In this document: positions 33,295 through 45,344 of the stretch, piece by piece
Layout: the number at the start of each line of letters is the position of its first letter
Numbering within the stretch: position 1 is the first letter of the stretch
Origin: Triatoma infestans
Taxonomy: Eukaryota; Arthropoda; Insecta; Hemiptera; Reduviidae
Direction of reading: 5' to 3'
DNA: 64,000 bases
Assembly (NCBI GenBank): GCA_011037195.1
Contig: JAAEAF010014945.1
Coordinates: 24,044-88,043, forward strand
Notes under the pieces: model-generated
Databases searched by the model: none
The model's input: the letters and a program-made list of their open reading frames with translations, nothing else
Told to the model about the DNA's origin: nothing
Made by a program: the position numbers and the translations under genes

Positions 33295-33423
33295 TATATA
33301 TATATATATAAATTATGAAGCCCTGATATGCGTTCAATAATACATACAATGTTGATTTGTTTTTTGTTTTTATTTATAAATTTTATTATTTAATATTAAT
33401 TCTGGAGGTCAACCAAGTATTGT

Positions 33424-33690
33424 AATATCTATCGTCTAAAAATTCTTCGCCGTATAACCAACGCTCCCCCATACTATGTCGCAAACAAAGCCATTCATAA
33501 CGACCTCAGCACACCATTCGTCAAGGATCTAATAACATCTTGCTAAAAAAAATTTCATCTTTGCTAATCAGATCATCCCAATTCACTAATCCATCAGCTT
33601 TAATCTTTGACACTTCATGACAATACCATTCGACGTCTGAAACGGCATGGCCGCGTCATTGCCCAGTGCGATGCAGATCAGTAATTAAAT
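33424..33690 (+). pseudogene. Jockey-like LINE C-terminus
   Basis: Reads ILRRITNAPPYYVANKAIHN then DLSTPFVKDLIT, and with frame breaks IRRLKRHGR, the same C-terminal block as at 8388-8692 (NAPFYVSNRTIH). 5' end lost; no clear poly-A. Confidence 0.7.
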
Positions 33691-33883
33691 AATATATAGG
33701 AGATTCACCAATGGGTGATCACCCCGTTCACGCCACTTTTATACTCAGCTTATATACTTGTTGCAGGAGCTTTATGGCCTTATACTTGTAAATTTCAAAT
33801 AAATAAAAAATATATATATTTTATATTTTATTTATTCAAAATTATATTTTATATTGTAAACTATATTCCTTTTTTTTTAATTT

Positions 33884-33999
33884 TCTTACTCCTAGTAAGA
33901 GGAAGTATTGTACCCGTGTCAAATTTTTGATATTGAGTTTTTCACTGGAATATCCGTTTTGAGGACCCCTGGGTCCAAAAAAGTGGTTTTTTAGCAAAT

Positions 34000-34041
<42 letters not shown>

Positions 34042-34888
34042 AACAGCATAGCTCAAAAACCAAAAATTGTAGAAAGTTTGAACTTGATATTCCGTTTATT
34101 TATCACCATGGGATCCGACAGTGGGTCATCTGTCAAAATTCCTCAACCGGAAGTACCACTTTACTAGTTTTTTTTTTTTTACGTTTTTTGCCATTTTCTC
34201 AAAAATGGCTCCAACGATTTTCTTCAAACATGTATATCAACTACACATACTAACAGCTATAACTTTCATTTGAAACATTTCTCAGCGAAAATTCATTTAA
34301 GGCACTTCTGAGTGAGTGATAGGGTTAGGTTTTCATCTAAAGTGCTATTACAGTTTATTAGACGATTCTGCCATTTAAATAAGGTTAATTAGAATTGAAT
34401 AGGTTGTTGAAATGCCGAGTTTGAAAAACATTGGAAAACCGGAAATGCGTTTACTTTACCACTTTACTAAATGATTTTTTTTTTCACTTTTTCGCGATTT
34501 TCTCAAAAATGGCTTCGACGGTTTTCTTGAAACTTCCAATATAAACTAAACATGCAAAGATCTACATCATTTATTTAAAAAATTTCTCTGGGAAAATTCA
34601 TTTAAGGGCACTTTTAGTTGAGGGGTGGGGTTACAGGTATCTCTAAAGTGCTATCATAGTTGATTATACAATTCTATCATCCAAACAAAATTAATTAGAA
34701 ATAAATAGATGGCCAAAATTCCGAGTTTCAAGAAAATTAGTAAAGCGGAAGTGCGCTTTTATTGATTAGTTTTTCAATGTTCGCCGCATTTCGTAAAAAT
34801 TTGTTACACAAACTATAAAATTTGTCAATTATAATTTTGAGAACTAGAGTAAGAGAAAGTTGTGTGAATGTTTCACATCAGATTTTTT
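33884..34888 (+). repeat. RepX copy 2
   Basis: Begins TCTTACTCCTAGTAAGAGGA; a (GT)n microsatellite at 34003-34037; two tandem ~300-bp modules at about 34146-34438 and 34439-34744, each starting at CCGGAA and each with TTCTCAAAAATGGCT and AATTCATTTAAGG. It ends AGTAAGAGAAAGTTGTGTGA and a CAGATTTTTT run. The open frames over the GT run are artefacts. Confidence 0.7.
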
Positions 34889-35825
34889 ATTCCTATAATT
34901 TATTGTAATCTTATCAACCACACGACCATCTTTTTAAATGGATTAATTATGTTACACCTACAACTGATTTGTATGGTGTGTTTTAGTAACTTAATGGAAT
35001 TAAACAGCCTCACTTTGAAAAAGATAAAGTGTTTTCCCTGTTTCAATAGCCATGAAATGAATAATCACAAAATAGCATTCACCTAAATGTGTGTAATATA
35101 ATATTATATTATATATCATCAATTTTATTTTTATGACTTTGGCCAGGAACTATTTGAAAGAAATTACTTCAGTTTTTTTTACAAAAAATAAATAAATAAA
35201 TAAATAGTAATAATAGTGTAGTTTCATTCAATCGATCCTGATCAAATTTACAAAAATAAAGTATGTATACGTCAAATTTACAAAAATAAAGAACTATACG
35301 TTGTAAAAAAAGAAAATATAACTATCTTTCATATATTTTTTATACGAATTGACTCTTATGTTAACTAATGTATTTATATTCCACCAAATCGTTGAAAAAC
35401 TTTATTTGGCCCACTAGAGATTAAAAGTAATCACAGTGGTACTAACTTTCAATTCAAAAAATTTCTAAATTTGAATAAAATTGCCAACTAAAGTAACCCA
35501 CAATTATGGTTCAATGTTGTGAACGGTAGCGGATAACAAACATACTTTTTCTATTAATTACCCATTCTAGAACAAACAAAGTCAAGGCCAAGACGGGAAA
35601 TCAAGCCCATACCACTGTACAGCACTTTTTTGCGGTCATTACTTCTAACCACTCATTTATCGTAGTGCCTTTGTAAATAATATTAAAGTCAGTTATGTTT
35701 TTAAAAAATTTACTTTGAACATTTTTCAAATTAAAATAACAATAAATTAAATATCAGAACTAACCAAATGTTTCGTTTAACTTTAACTTAATTATTCGGT
35801 AAACAATAATATAATGAGACCTTCT
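34889..35825. other. AT-rich DNA with a short tandem
   Basis: TCAAATTTACAAAAATAAAG occurs twice at about 35233-35293. Otherwise nothing recognised. Confidence 0.45.
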
Positions 35826-36465
35826 CCTTTTCGGAATAAGGTGACACTCTCCTAGGTGCCAGAACATGCGAGGTTCCTTGGTAACGAAAGGGCGGGCGCC
35901 CTGGCGCGGGAGGGCTCAAAGGTTATTTTTATAGGCTCCGAGCACTTTTGCGGGTTGCCCAGAATTCACGTTTTCAACCAAGCAAGGAATGGATAGAAGA
36001 TCAGCGTCTGCGATGGTGGGAAATTGCGCCAGGGCAGAGGCAGGCGAAACTCTTTATTAAGAGACATTTGCCTAAATTTACCAAGGACCTACTGGGCCAT
36101 AGCCAAAGAGATATAAGGCTAATTGTGGGTCTACTAACAGGGCACTGTAGGCTGAATAGGCACATGCACCATTTATTACTTGTAGATAACGCAGTGTGCC
36201 GTTTCTGCAGGACCGAGGAGGAAACTCCGGTGCACATCCTTTATGAGTGTGCTGGACTGGCAAGAACAAAGTTTGTTCAATTGGGGACTAGTAATCCCGA
36301 AGCCACGAGCTTCATGACGGAGCCAATATCAGCTTTGCTAGGCCTGATTAAGAGGGCGAAGCTGAAGGATGTGCTATAAACCTAGGGGATCCATAATATA
36401 CCTTTTAATGTAGGTCGCAATGCAATGAGGCGTGGCCCTCCCCAAACTAATCTAATCTAATCCCC
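35826..36465 (+). pseudogene. R1-like LINE, RNase H end and C-terminal knuckle
   Basis: 35838-35925 reads VPEHARFLGNERAGALAREG, the conserved last block of a LINE RNase H domain. After a frameshift, 35948-36379 is open and holds FIKRHLPKFTKDLLGHSQRD, LLTGHCRLNRHMHHLLLVDN, then CRFCRTEEETPVHILYEC, an intact C-x2-C-x7-H-x4-C knuckle. A stop at 36377-36379 is followed by a short 3' untranslated region ending CCCTCCCCAAACTAATCT and more CTAAT units. Longest open piece of this class in the window. Confidence 0.8.
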
Positions 36466-39027
36466 TTTTCATTAAGTTCATTTGTAATAATTGTAGAAAA
36501 AAAAGTATTTAAGAATAAGGAATAAATGATTTTAAAGGTCACTGCCAACAGGGACTTTACTATTCGTCAAATAAATATACATTTCACCCTTCCCATTACA
36601 AACTACTGATTATGGTAATAATGCAAATTATTGAAAATTTGTAATTACATTGTTTCAGCAATTTAGAAGGCATTAACTAAGTAAAAGAAAGGCAACATAT
36701 AATGAAGTATTAGTGAATAAACCTGAAGGTGGTTAAGTAACGGTTATAGCAGATAGATAACTGGAGATGAAGTCCAGCTATATCTGTGAGACACATAGAC
36801 TTTCATCTCACTAATTGCTTTCATTTACACAGAGTTAGCATAAACTAGAATTTAGAAAGGGATTAATGAGTGGAATGTTATCACTCTAATTTGTTTAATA
36901 ATTATGAAGTCAGTCTGTTTTCGCAAAATTCCACTATGAAAGTTGCTTCCGGGAATTTAGCGGTTTTATTAAAGTTTTTACAAAGAGGAAGAATTGGCAG
37001 AAAAACTGGGTCAAGGAACGGTTCTACTTTGCATTCTATTATCAACACATCCTAACGACGGAAGAATGCAATAAACCTGTGGAAGACTCAAAAATAAAAC
37101 AAGTTATCACAAAAGCAAAAAAAAATAGGTTAATCATTTTCTTAATTTCCTGTTAATTTTAGCTGTGCAAAATTATTCACAAAATGGGATTACCATTGTT
37201 TAATGTGGAACGGTTTAAAAGCACGGTTTAAGGAAGAAAACATTAGCCAATAAATAATAGTCACAAAACAATCTGATAATTTCTCTGTCTAAGCTCGCAA
37301 CCTATCTCCCGTGTGGCCGACAAATATATTTGGCAATGATTGCCCTTATAATTTATCGCCTGTATTTTACCAAATACCTCTGAAGATAAATATCAACTGA
37401 AACCGGTCATACGGTAAGGCAAGATGTAGTGGAATCAAGTCAGTCTTTGTTGAGAAAATGCGCCACCAAACGGCAGATAGATACAATACCAGCCACAGCA
37501 AACATGTCACCATGCTGGCTCCAAGCATACAACACCATCTGTCACGCTCACAGCGAATGTTATTAGCGAATGAGCCAAAAACTTGGACTAGGATATACGG
37601 TCTGTAGCTCCTAACAAGATCTAGAAATCAGATAAAGAGCCGCATAATGTAACAGTTTGAGGAAGTTGACAGATCCTTATATTGAACAGTAAACAAGTCA
37701 CAAGATCAATCCTGAAGGGTTAACATTTGAGATTTTTCCCTAATTAGCTATCGAGTTTTAGTACAAGCGTTGAGTTCTAACTAACCTCATTGCTCTTGAA
37801 GCGAGTCCACAATATCCCAAGCTACCATTGTACATTACGCTACACATCGCTTGGGGCCAATTTATCTTCTACATACACTTTTCTCCTTTCAAAATAAATC
37901 GTCAAAATAAGGAGCTAATGTCTTTATTTACTTCAATATCAACCATCATATCCTCCTACTATTGCACAAGATTTGAGCTAGGACGGGCCGCGTTCCAACT
38001 ATCTATTGAGAGCAACCTTTTGATCTAATCTAAATGTGATTTTAATAATATTAAAGTAAACAGGTTTAAAAATATAAACTTTATTAACAGCTGTTTATTG
38101 AATTGTTTAGGCCATTGTTTGAAGCTAAAAGATACAATTGTTGAAGTTAGAAAATCTAATATACCTATATCCTATCATTACAATAATTCAACATAAAAAA
38201 AGATATGAAATAAGAAACTATAAATGACTAGAAAACAAATGCCTAATTTAGCTACCAAAAGGGTGATCAATATTTAATGAAATGTTCAAACTAATTTCAT
38301 TTAAAGATAATTTTTTTCGCCAAAAATTAATTAATTTCATACATTTAAAATCCAGTAATACGTGATATTGTATCTATTTATTTTTCCAATAGAAATTTTG
38401 AGATAGCAATCACATGTTCTGGAGATAGTCCAGAGAAATCTTTCAAATTAAAGTAAAAAACATGAACATTGTGTAGGTATAAATTTACAATTCGACATCT
38501 CTGACACTTTACATGGACCTGAAATTGTAAAGCTTTTTTTTTTTTATTATTATTTATTTATTTAGTGAGTTGTGTCTGGAGAGATTTTCAAACTCGGAAC
38601 AACCCCATTCTTTAAAATGATGAACTAAACTGGTATCTTGATGTTCTTATTTCTAGATAGAACATTAGAATTTAACAATACGAATAAATCAGAAGCAGAA
38701 TTAAAAAAAGAATATTCAATGAAGTTTATAATTTTGTATAGTAAAAGAGATTTTTAGAAAAGAAATCCTGCGCTTAATCAAGTTGCCATAGTTAGTTTAT
38801 TGAATTAATTATTTCGAGAAAATACTAAAAACAAATTAAAAAAACCTATTCTATAAAACTGAACTTCAGGTAAACCGAAATTTTCTTCAATTTTGAATAC
38901 TATTAAAGCTTTTAATATGTATTAATGTTATCTAGGTAGTAAAAATCATATATTATACTGATGTAGTGCCTTAAAGGTAAGTATAGTGCTACTGTTTTCC
39001 CAGAACCCCCGAAGAATTAATTTTAAC
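36466..39027. other. Long AT-rich stretch with one hammerhead-like phrase
   Basis: Mostly featureless. At 37376-37412 CTGAAGATAAATATCAACTG and AAACCGGTC resemble the hammerhead-type motif but without good stems I and II. A (TTA/TTTA) tract lies near 38533-38565. Confidence 0.4.
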
Positions 39028-39031
39028 ATAT

Positions 39032-39417
39032 TGTAACGCAGCTAGTGGTGCCATCTAGAAGAGAAGACAGGTACCTAAGGTTCTCTTAGGAAGCGCTGGC
39101 GGCGCTCTAGTTTTGACTGGAATTGTCGAGAGAAGTCTGGAATGTTATCTACTGGTATAAATAGAGGGACCACAGAGAGTTGAGAGAGTTTTTTCAGTTA
39201 CAAACGATGTCACAAGTTTGTGAAAAGTGTAAAAAAGTGAACGAAGTAAACTTTTGTGGTTTAAAGTGTGAAATAATTATTATTAAGCGTTGTATTTAAT
39301 AATTTATTGCGTATAGCAATAAATTGGTGTTTTTTTTATTGAAGTTTAGAGTATTTTATCTATACGAACCCACTTAAAACTAGTTGTAGTAGCTAGTTGA
39401 GAAAGAAAAACATTACA
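39032..39417 (+). mobile_element. LTR-B solo LTR, second copy, ATAT duplication
   Basis: A 386-bp LTR beginning TGTAACGCAGCTAGTGGTG and ending GAAAAACATTACA, flanked on both sides by ATAT. TATA box in GGTATAAATAGAGGGACC, identical to the copy at 15362. The long minus-strand open frame across this region (39346-39858) is a chance frame through LTR and foldback. Confidence 0.75.
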
Positions 39418-39563
39418 ATATATAAATATTAGGGAATGGAACAACATTGACTTAAAGACTGGGCATTTAAAGACTGGAAGAATTTCGTGAAAGCCAAGTA
39501 ATCTTTTAGGAAGAAAGATGCAGATGAGCAGCCGGTGCAATGGCAAAGAATGTCTTGGATTAA

Positions 39564-39826
39564 AATGAGGTGTTTGTACGGCAATGGCCCAGCGGAGTTT
39601 TTTTTTTTTTAAAAAAATTCTTTGTTGCTCTACGCTTCGGATAACATTGGTGCCCTTCTTCAAGAGCCCTTTAGAGTAGGAGAGGAGTGTACGTTGAGAA
39701 CGTTGAGATTGAAAATCTCTCTTAAACGTACACTCCTCTCTTACTCTAAAAGGGCTCCTGAAAAAGGGCACCAATGGTACCCGAAAAGTAGAGCAACTCT
39801 GGCCATTGCCGTACAAATACCTCATT
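39564..39826. repeat. Foldback (long inverted repeat), third type
   Basis: Arms of about 100 bp: AATGAGGTGTTTGTACGGCA at 39564 mirrors TGCCGTACAAATACCTCATT ending at 39826, and the inner ends GGAGTGTACGT/ACGTACACTCC lie at about 39691 and 39724. The left arm has a ~35-bp T/A-rich insertion (39597-39630). The central loop is about 20 bp. No link to the hammerhead-type arms. Flanking bases show no clear duplication. Confidence 0.7.
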
Positions 39827-39839
39827 ATAATTTTAAGGC

Positions 39840-40515
39840 CTGACGATTTGAATACCATTGTCCAGGATTAGATTTGAGGCCGGCCAGCCTTCCAAACTGT
39901 TTCAAGTTTAATGAAAAACTTTGATGACAAAGAGTTTAGAATTGTCGGATGTGGTAACACTTAATACAGGCTTGTCCAGCAAAGTTTTTTTTTGGAGCCT
40001 TTATATTACATACCCAGGGCTATCTCTAAAAACAAATACGATGACATAATGTGGTTATTTTCTTGCACACCATCGGCATTAAATAAAGATTATTATAACT
40101 TTTACACGAATTTATTTTATTTTTCAAAAATGAAAAATAACGAAGAAGAAGATAAAAGATATTTATATGAAATATTTAGTTTTTTTTCTTTCTAATAAAA
40201 TAGAAATTGGCCTAAAATAAAAATTGTTATTTTACTTTTTATCCCGGTCTTTATTTTATAGTTAATTATGAAAACATAAATTATTTTTAGTGCTAAAACT
40301 AGATTTATAAAAAAAAAAACCAATTTAATATTAATTTCTTTTATAAAAATAGTTTCTTTAACTTCAATATGGTGTCCTTTACTAAATTCATAAATAAATA
40401 AATAAAAATATGGACAGTACTGCCTTTCCTTAAAGAGGGAACAATATCCAGGTGGCAAGAAAATTACAAAATTTTAGTTACCTAGTTCAGGTATTGAACC
40501 AGCGATATGTACATA
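39840..40515. other. AT-rich intergenic DNA, nothing recognised
   Basis: No gene or repeat supported. Confidence 0.4.
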
Positions 40516-40519
40516 GTAT

Positions 40520-40805
40520 ACAAAGTTTTTTAAACAAAATCTTTAGCCATTTTCGAGTAAATTTTCGAAAAACTGAAAGATAAAAAAAATCATTCAGTAA
40601 AGTCGCACTTCCGGTTGATGGATTGTGCCTGAAATCTTCGTGACTAATGCGGTGGTAAAGTCTAAACGAAATACGTAAGTTTAAGCTTCCTGTGACTTTT
40701 CGTTTTTGAGATATTGTGTTAAATCAACACAGACACACACATACAGACGATTCGCTAAAAACATTTTTTACCGCATTCAGAGGAAGCTAAAATATGTTTG
40801 AAATT
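40520..40805 (-). repeat. RepX fragment
   Basis: Minus strand has GTTTTTAGCGAATCGTCTGT, a short GT-rich run, ATCTCAAAAACGAAAAGTCA and ATCAACCGGAAGTGCGACTT: the front third of RepX, diverged from the three long copies. Confidence 0.5.
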
Positions 40806-40810
40806 TGTAC

Positions 40811-41098
40811 GGTATAATAAGATCCGAAGAGAGGGATCTAAAGCAGAGAGAGAGAGACGCACAAAAATTGAGAGTCTCACTCACTACTTAGTCCAAACTA
40901 GAGTAGGAGGCTCTGTTTAAATACAGCTGCGTTAGCCATACAGGGAAGAAAGAGTCTTTCAACAGTCATACAACAGTTACCAATGCGTCAACAACCTTTC
41001 TCTTTACACTCTAAATCTCTCACTACTATTTTATAATATATTCGTGTAAAGTCCAGGCAGTTTGTGTTACACTTTCTCATTATACAGTGTTCAGCATG
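40811..41098 (+). repeat. LTR-A copy, 3'-truncated
   Basis: Begins TATAATAAGATCCGAAGAGA, has GTTTAAATACAGCTGCGTTA, and stops at CATTATACAGTGTTCAGCAT where RepY begins. It is most like the LTR at 5047. Confidence 0.6.
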
Positions 41099-41102
41099 TA
41101 AC

Positions 41103-41600
41103 GTTTTGGTGTGATGTTGTGTGTAGGTAGCTTGTGGCGTGAGCGTTTTAGTGAAAAGGGCTTGTATGTATGTAAGTTAAGAGATAGAAGTATTGAGAAT
41201 AATTAAGAAGTCACCACTGTTATATAAATAATTATATTCTGTTAAAATAATAACTACAACTTATTTGATATTATAAACTTATTTAATTTATTGTGAAACT
41301 GGCACAGATATTTAGAGAGCGATTCCTGAAGCAGTGTTTCGATGTTTCCACCTTGATCTCTAACACAAGTCTGTCTTAAAATATCTCTTCTCTTTTTTCT
41401 TCAGTTCCTTCCCTGTTAGGAGAACGGGGTAGTACAACGCCAGTAATTGTTCTTGTACCGTGCCAGTAACTGGACTTGAATACCTGGCTAGCCCTTTTGC
41501 AATGGAATGTTAATCTTTTTCTTAATTTGAGATAATTATAAAATATTCTAAATTATTTTTAAAAACTATTATTTTTCGATTTCGCCCTTCCACTACAAGC
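41103..41600 (+). repeat. RepY copy 2
   Basis: Begins GTTTTGGTGTGATGTTGTG, shares AAAAGGGCTTGTATGTATGT and AATGGAATGTTAA with the copy at 23261. Adjoins the truncated LTR-A directly. Confidence 0.5.
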
Positions 41601-41651
41601 ATTACGTCTAGTTTATTTATTTTTCAAACCTAATTCCCTCCTTGTCATACC

Positions 41652-42119
41652 TACTATATACGGTATGCTCGCAAGGGGTGTCCGGTTACATGTACACGGT
41701 ATGCAGTTACATGGGGAGTAGCGACCCCACGGATTAACACAGCTCAGTACTCATGCACTTCATCAGAACAGTACACAATACATTTAACTACATATACTCT
41801 ACATTTTACAGACGAGGACAAACACAGTACAGAAACTAGGGTCTTCGTCCCTAGCTAATCGGCGAAAGCCAAGGGAGAAGGAAGGGATTAGCTCAGTGGT
41901 AGCGCGCTGGACTAGCAACGCGAAGGTCCTAGGTTCGAATCCAGCATGCTGCCCTTACTTTTTCTTCCTAGGAACCTCTACAACTCAATGTCCGATGATG
42001 AGCAGTGTTGTTTGTAGCTAGAGATCACTGCTTGGTGGCCGGTTGTGCATTGGAGAAGGCTCCGGAAGAGGGCACAATAGATCTTTCAAGTCGCACTGCA
42101 ATAATACCCTATAACAATC
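41652..42119 (+). mobile_element. Composite SINE-1, full-length, best promoter
   Basis: 5' module from GCAAGGGGTGTCCGG with GGGGAGTAGCGACCCCACGG, then a tRNA-like head at about 41885-41945: GGGATTAGCTCAGTGGTAGC (A box consensus) and GGTTCGAATCC (perfect B box). Body with TTTTTCTTCCTAGGAACCTC; 3' end ACAATCTAATCTAAT. The order matches 8012-8387, but the spacer between module and head is longer. This is not a tRNA gene: no proper acceptor stem is formed and the body continues beyond. A fuzzy duplication (ATATACGGTAT / ATATACAGTTAT) flanks it. Confidence 0.75.
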
Positions 42120-42137
42120 TAATCTAATATACAGTTA

Positions 42138-42424
42138 TATAATGGAGTTGTTGAGGAAAGAAATTAAGTTTGATTGAACGAACGAGATATGAAGACACTT
42201 GTTATAATGTAGCTATAAGTTTACACTAACTGCACTGGAGGTTATAATGAAACTGATAGAATAAAAGGTGGGAGTAAAGATATGACACGATGCGATGTAT
42301 GGTTGGATCAGATAGATAGCTCTAGATAGATTCCCATTGGATTATATACACAGGTTCTCCCATTCTAGCCTGCTTAAGTCAAAGAGTACCAGAGAGGGCC
42401 TGTCTTCTTCTGCTCGCTATTACA
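42138..42424 (-). repeat. LTR-A subfamily copy
   Basis: Minus strand TGTAATAGCGAGCAGAAGAA to CTCCATTATA; closest to 19263-19588 (shared GGGAGAACCTGTGTA region). It lies next to the 3' end of the composite SINE. Confidence 0.6.
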
Positions 42425-43970
42425 GGTAACATCTAAGAGAACGCTGCTTTTTTAAAAGAGGAAGGTTAACTTCAGTGAATTTTGCAAGCAAAATTATACT
42501 ATGTTTTCATCCAAACCCAAAAAATGAATTTAATTAAAAGATGACAATATTAGTTATTAGTCACATTTAGCAGATATTGTAGTAAAATAGCTCCTTCTTT
42601 TCATATTGTACTGTACTAATTTCATATCTACCTTAAATCTGTACAATAAAATAACCCTTCGTTTATTTATATTATATTCAATAATTCTTTTCCTTTTCTT
42701 ACGTTTATAATTCAATTATGATATTATTATTCTTTGAGTTTTACCATAAATATATAGTGATTTAATGCCTCTATTGATAAATATTGGAACTATTCCATTC
42801 TATGAACTAATTTAAATAAACTCAAAAAGAATATTATAAACTTTTTCTTTTTATTAAATTTATATTTATTTTCATCTTAAAAGCATGGAACTAGGATATA
42901 GTATCAATAACAATATTTTGACAACATAAAAAGGGAATTTAAAAATTTATGTTTATACTAGTATAACAATGAAGCGGCCAAGTTTTTGGCAATATGCCAT
43001 TATTTCACCTTCTACCTGTGTTGGAGACGTTGGAGCCAAGGACAGAAGTTAGATTTTTATTTAGGTTGTTTCATGTTTTGCAGCTTTATACTAATGGAAA
43101 GGAATGATGCCAAAATAAAAATAAAATAACATTAAATCTTTTAGATTAGTTCATTTACATCCGGATAATAGAGCGTTAAATAAAAATGCTTCCTGATGAA
43201 ATGAGCACATCGCAGAGTTTGTATAAGTTAATATATTTTGTATGAAAAATAAATGGTTTGGCAAAAAACTTTTAGTTTTGTTGATTTTTCTAATTTTATT
43301 TCCCTATAAATCATAAATAATTAAAACAATTGGTGGTGATAATAAAACAAATATAATTATTAATTAATAATATTTTGAATTACATAATAATGTAACCCGC
43401 TAAGCATTATCCACTCCATAATTATTGGCTAATATAAATGCTGTCACCAAAACATTGATTTTATCAATGATAGATAGTATATATTAATATTATCAGATCT
43501 ATGAATGTAATTCAATGTAATGGTATAATATCCACCCACCTTTAATACAAAATTACGACGAATTCATGTTAAAATATAAAATTTTAATGATAACGTGTTA
43601 TAAAATTACCTACTTTTCATCTTAAATTCCAAAAGAAGATATTGTTTTCTCTTGGTTTATACTGGTTTTCTTTTCAACTTTTTTAAGGGGAACAGCTATG
43701 GTCCTTTTAAACTGTTTCTAAATTGTAAGGACACATGTGGGATGCATATCCATATCTACCGATCTAATAATTTCTACCTACAAATCTACAACCTAGACCT
43801 AATCATTCACGCCAATAAATACATTCATATAAACAGATTCATTGATATCGACCAAAACTAGGATCTGAACATTACAGTTTACATACAAAGGGGAGAGTAG
43901 AGTACTCCCTTTCCTCTACTCCCTTTTTTTTACTTATCCTAAAATAAATACATATATATACAAGACACTA
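42425..43970. other. AT-rich intergenic DNA, nothing recognised
   Basis: No gene or repeat supported. The 69-residue frame at 43652 has no motif. Confidence 0.4.
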
Positions 43971-43971
43971 G

Positions 43972-44240
43972 AAAATAAATAAATAAATAAATACATATTT
44001 ACAGACAGTTTTACAACAACTTATTTTGCCCTCATTGACGGCTAAGATATCTGTAAGACTGGTCGGTAAATTTACTTTTCCCGGCGCGTTTATATATTTC
44101 GAACATTCTAGTAAAATATGCGGTACCATTAATGTCATATTACAAGCGCTGCACACCGGCTGAGGTTCTCTTCGGAATACGTGGCTGTGTGTCAACATGG
44201 TGTGACCGTGTCTCATTCTCGCTAGGATTATACTGAATTA
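43972..44240 (-). pseudogene. R1/I-like LINE C-terminal knuckle fragment
   Basis: Minus strand reads RHGHTMLTHSHVFRREPQPV then CSACNMTLMVPHILLEC, an intact C-x2-C...H-x4-C knuckle of the type closing RNase-H-bearing LINE polyproteins, followed by SKYINAPGKVNLPTSLTDIL. It belongs to a different lineage from the copies at 27485 and 35826 (HTMLTHSH rather than HCGLRRH). Confidence 0.7.
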
Positions 44241-44855
44241 AATCACGTTGTAATAGAATATGCTTTATCTGATACAATTTTTAACGGAGAATACATTTTT
44301 TTGGGAGGCACTTTGGTAAAAAAAGCAAACGTTTCTCACATAAAAAAGCGAACAAACGTTTTCTTATAGCAGGCTTGTGAGGGGGGATTTTTTCGGGGGG
44401 GTTTCGGAGGTATTGAAAAACATAAAAACGTATTCTACGCATGTTACAACTGTCATATGACAGATACCGATTAGTTTTTTTTTTATATTATTATACCAAA
44501 CGTGTAATTTAAGAACTTAGATTTTACTTTGCCTGATATTTTTACTTTTAGATATTTGCCTGACAAACTATAAAATTTGTCTAACTGAAAGCTGATAACA
44601 CCGATTCCATTTACAGATTAAGAAACTACTTTATTCGCTAAAGTTTAAAAGAGAATAATGTATATTTAATCATGCTCTTTAGAAGAATAATTGACAGTGG
44701 AATTACTCGTTGTTCAAAGTGCGGCAACCAACACGGAAGACTGGGCATTAAAAGTAATACAAATTGCTGTTGACAACTCTGATGTGCAAGAGGCTTTAAG
44801 AAGAAAGGAGTCATTTCTATAAGATCTCTAATAACATCACGGGCTAGTCTAAGGC
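44241..44855. other. AT-rich intergenic DNA, nothing recognised
   Basis: Contains G-rich tracts near 44383-44403. No gene supported. Confidence 0.4.
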
Positions 44856-45344
44856 CTAGTCTGATAGATGCCAGAAATATAAAAATATATTTAATTTGAA
44901 ATTATCAAATTATAAACAAAATGTAACATTCCCTGGCAAAAGGACTATTCAGGTAGAAGACCACTATTGTCTTTTAGAGTTCATGAACTTGATAGCATTG
45001 TCTCCCCGTTCTTCTCACAGGGTAAAATTTGAACGAACAATTAGAAGACATTCCTCCAAGAACAGTCTTAGTTAGACATTCTACGAGTTGGCATCAGTGC
45101 AACTTTAAGTTTAAACATAAGACTTTATTCCAACTAATTTCAATATACTTATAAGCATATTATTCTGATATTGTAAAGTAATTTAAATCTCTTTAAAGAT
45201 AATATATTTTAATTTTATCTACCAGTGTTTTCTTAATTATTTCTAATTACTTCTCTTCTCTTGGAACATACACACAAGCCCTTTACAAAACCGCCACGCC
45301 ACAAGCTACCACTACAAGCTACAACAACTCATCACACCAATAAC
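44856..45344 (-). repeat. RepY copy 3
   Basis: Minus strand begins GTTATTGGTGTGATGAGTTG and includes AAAGGGCTTGTGTGTATGTT, GTTCATGAACTCTAAAAGAC and CCAGGGAATGTTACA, then continues to TTTCTGGCATCTATCAGA, parallel to TTTCTTGCATCCATCACAA in copy 1. Confidence 0.55.

Noticed and set aside
33842..34253. Open frames rich in Thr-His or Cys-Val
   Set aside because: They translate the (GT)n microsatellite of RepX.
39346..39858. 170-residue open frame on the minus strand
   Set aside because: It runs through the LTR-B end and both arms of a palindrome, with no domain. Chance frame.
41885..41947. A tRNA gene, because of perfect A and B boxes
   Set aside because: The head lacks a matching acceptor stem, continues into a SINE body and recurs in several copies with a common tail. 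It is a SINE promoter.
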